NCBI GenBank assembly: GCA_024206355.1
Contig: JAAGZM010000802.1
Coordinates: forward strand, 1-6,507
Length of the DNA: 6,507 nt
Direction: 5' to 3'
Source of the DNA: Gammaproteobacteria bacterium
Lineage (GTDB): Bacteria > Pseudomonadota > Gammaproteobacteria > Enterobacterales > GCA-2746155
The notes under the pieces are model-generated. The model saw only the letters and a program-made list of their open reading frames with translations. It did no database searches and had not been told where the DNA came from. Below, one piece after another: positions 5,812 to 6,507 of this stretch; the stretch's first letter is position 1; each line of letters starts with the position of its first letter. Position numbers and translations under genes: made by a program.

Positions 5812-5819
5812 AATTATTA

Positions 5820-6507
5820 ATGTCATTTCAAAATTTATTGGTACACCTTGATGATAGCAAAGCCTGTTCTTATCGAATTGAAGCTGCAATTTCACTGGCT
5901 AAACGACAGAATGCACAGCTCACAGGTATAGCCATTGCACTCACGTCAACAATATCAAATTATATTGGTTTTGAAATTCCATCAAGCTTTGGTGAAGCTC
6001 AACAAAAACTGGTTCAGGAAGCAGTAGAAATAAGCCTTAACAACTTTGAACTAATGGCAAAAGAGGCAGATATAAAATATACAAGTAAAATTATTAAATG
6101 TGATGCAACCAAAGCTGCGGCTCTGCTTTCCTTCAATGCTCGACATGCTGATTTATGTTTTTTGGGTCAACCAAACCCTGATGAGCCAGGTTCGTCCTTT
6201 AGAGACTCATTACTCAACAGTATTTTATATACATCCGGTCGTCCTGTTTATGTGGTTCCTTATATTGGCCGTCCTAATCCAAAAATCCGCAATGCAGTTA
6301 TTGCCTGGGATGGAAGTAAGAAAGCTGTGCGTGCTGTCAATGATGCCATTCCACTGCTTAAAGGACGAGGAAATACAACTATTCTGATAATCAATCCTAA
6401 CCAGCGCATAGGTGTCCATGGAAAAAAACCAGGGCAAGATATTGCAGATCATCTTGAGTGCCATGGAATAAAAACCAAAATTATCTGTCAAACTTTTAAT
6501 GATGCCA
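5820..6507 (+). CDS. Tandem-domain universal stress protein (UspA superfamily), 3' end outside window
   Basis: The frame is open from ATG 5820 to the window end, giving 229 codons with no stop. The first Usp domain begins NLLVHLDDS (5-13), followed by helix SYRIEAAISLAKRQNAQLTGIAIAL, and ends with RPVYVVPY (141-148) as its last strand. A second domain starts NAVIAWDGSKKAVRAV (158-173), the classic opening of the C-terminal half in about 280-residue tandem Usp proteins, so roughly 50 residues are missing. In the first domain the usual nucleotide-binding Gly-rich loop is replaced by GQPNPDEPGSS, so this half probably does not bind ATP conventionally. The second domain's loop lies beyond the window. 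Usp proteins are cytoplasmic stress or energy-state factors. Being 27 bases after livF with its own ribosome site, it is likely in the importer operon, and a regulatory link to transport is inference. Confidence 0.9.
   Translation, partial: MSFQNLLVHLDDSKACSYRIEAAISLAKRQNAQLTGIAIALTSTISNYIGFEIPSSFGEAQQKLVQEAVEISLNNFELMAKEADIKYTSKIIKCDATKAAALLSFNARHADLCFLGQPNPDEPGSSFRDSLLNSILYTSGRPVYVVPYIGRPNPKIRNAVIAWDGSKKAVRAVNDAIPLLKGRGNTTILIINPNQRIGVHGKKPGQDIADHLECHGIKTKIICQTFNDA

Noticed and set aside
6100..6491. Short open frames on both strands within 6100-6491
   Set aside because: They lie in other frames of the Usp gene, which has clear domain motifs. The overlapping frames show no family features or ribosome sites.
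1..6507. Insertion sequences, CRISPR arrays, tRNA or rRNA genes
   Set aside because: No transposase-like frame, spaced direct repeats or RNA-gene signature was seen on either strand.

Overview
The window reads as an ordinary chromosomal segment of a moderately AT-rich Gram-negative bacterium. The Gram-negative assignment rests on a beta-barrel outer-membrane protein with a C-terminal Phe and on a twin-arginine periplasmic binding protein. The porin end resembles the DcaP-like porins of Acinetobacter and relatives. Together with the AT-rich base composition, this makes a gammaproteobacterium near the Moraxellaceae my best guess, but taxonomy is inference only.

Layout: (1) 1-339 is the 3' end of a porin gene, closed by a long symmetrical hairpin terminator (362-398). 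(2) 340-693 holds no protein gene. It carries the terminator, promoter and operator candidates around 474-533, and a leader that can fold into a closed domain (577-679) just upstream of the ribosome binding site. (3) 694-2049 encodes a Tat-exported periplasmic solute-binding protein of the LivJ/LivK type. (4) 2065-2095 is an intrinsic terminator or attenuator between the binding-protein gene and the membrane genes. (5) 2135-5792 encodes two LivH/LivM-type permeases and two LivG/LivF-type ATPases, with junctions of 1 bp, 1 bp and a 4-bp overlap. (6) From 5820 to the window end is the first 229 codons of a tandem-domain universal stress protein.

Together, genes 3 to 5 form a complete five-part high-affinity ABC importer of the branched-chain amino acid / amide / urea class. 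The binding protein captures a small polar solute in the periplasm, the two permeases form the channel and the two ATPases power it. The upstream porin could supply the outer-membrane step and the stress protein may be co-expressed. The actual substrate cannot be read from the sequence, and leucine/isoleucine/valine should not be assumed. No mobile element, CRISPR array, tRNA or rRNA was seen. The most interesting parts are regulatory: the structured leader before the binding protein, the internal terminator that should set a high binding-protein-to-permease ratio, and a run of mutually exclusive hairpins at the end of livM whose last strand is the livG ribosome binding site.
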